DNA of 20,912 bases, taken from an uncultured Succinivibrio sp. (lineage in GTDB: Bacteria; Pseudomonadota; Gammaproteobacteria; Enterobacterales; Succinivibrionaceae). The position numbers and the translations under genes were made by a program. The first letter of the stretch is position 1, and each line of letters begins with the position of its first letter. Where the stretch lies: positions 1-20,912 of the forward strand of contig CAAECI010000076.1 of the NCBI GenBank assembly GCA_900754255.1, written 5' to 3'. The notes under the pieces are model-generated. The model was not told where the DNA came from, made no database searches, and worked only from the letters and a program-made list of their open reading frames with translations. Below, piece by piece: positions 20,860-20,912 of this stretch.

Positions 20860-20912
20860 TTTATTTATTATAATTGATATTATTAATTAATAATTATGTT
20901 TAATTTATCCTA

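Larger units (their letters stand above)
19949..20912. other. Non-coding, increasingly AT-rich region
   Basis: No convincing gene is seen in these 964 bases. The first 167 contain the zapC 3' region and terminator. Beyond about 20550 the DNA is nearly all A and T. Octamers ATGAAAGT/ACTTTCAT occur at 20441, 20462, 20723 and 20777. It may be the long upstream region of a gene beyond the window, or acquired DNA. Confidence 0.5.

Noticed and set aside
18874..20912. CRISPR array or tRNA gene in the gene-poor gaps
   Set aside because: No regularly spaced repeats and no cloverleaf or T-loop signature could be found by reading.

Overview
The window looks like a chromosomal segment of a facultative or anaerobic gammaproteobacterium. 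Supporting signs are a ZapC-type division protein, a DnaT-type primosomal protein, a UspE-TtcA neighbourhood like that of enteric bacteria, TATAAT/TACAAT-like -10 boxes, and a strong excess of GATC (11 sites hand-counted in 4021-4920, where about 3.5 are expected). A member of Succinivibrionaceae/Aeromonadales is my best guess. That placement is inference and no 16S or marker search was possible.

Layout. (1) 1-1228, minus: the start of a secreted, probably beta-helical surface protein whose frame is broken by a perfect 13-bp tandem duplication. (2) 1553-3774, plus: a tight three-gene unit made of a DotH/IcmK/TraN-like type IV secretion protein (short form), a VirB1-like lytic transglycosylase and uspE. 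(3) 4036-4908, plus: ttcA. (4) 4928-5970: a LysR-type regulator divergent from a candidate small RNA with a LysR-box-like dyad between them. (5) 6048-8330, plus: a UvrD/PcrA-like helicase, overlapping tail-to-tail by 10 bp with a minus-strand ZIP transporter that follows folP. (6) 10011-11673, minus: a DnaT-like protein and a 2-hydroxyacid dehydrogenase. (7) 12015-16820, plus: a translationally coupled three-gene operon of two membrane-anchored BMP/PnrA-family binding proteins and a large histidine-kinase-like protein with a degenerate H-box and a pseudo-HPt domain. (8) 16911-17579, plus: a YczE/YitT-type membrane protein. (9) 17661-18873, minus: a 148-residue TnpB-RuvC-like protein and a metallophosphoesterase, each with its own terminator. 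(10) 19385-19948, plus: zapC. After it comes about 1 kb of increasingly AT-rich DNA with no convincing gene.

The strongest candidate for an undescribed system is 12015-16820. Two periplasm-facing, membrane-tethered BMP-family receptors are co-translated with a kinase-like protein. That protein keeps its ATP-binding motifs and has lost the usual phosphotransfer residues. I infer a ligand-sensing (nucleoside-like?) receptor complex with unknown output. Other notable points are the miniature TnpB-derived protein, the phase-variation-like duplication, the DotH/VirB1 pair next to uspE, and the LysR/sRNA arrangement.
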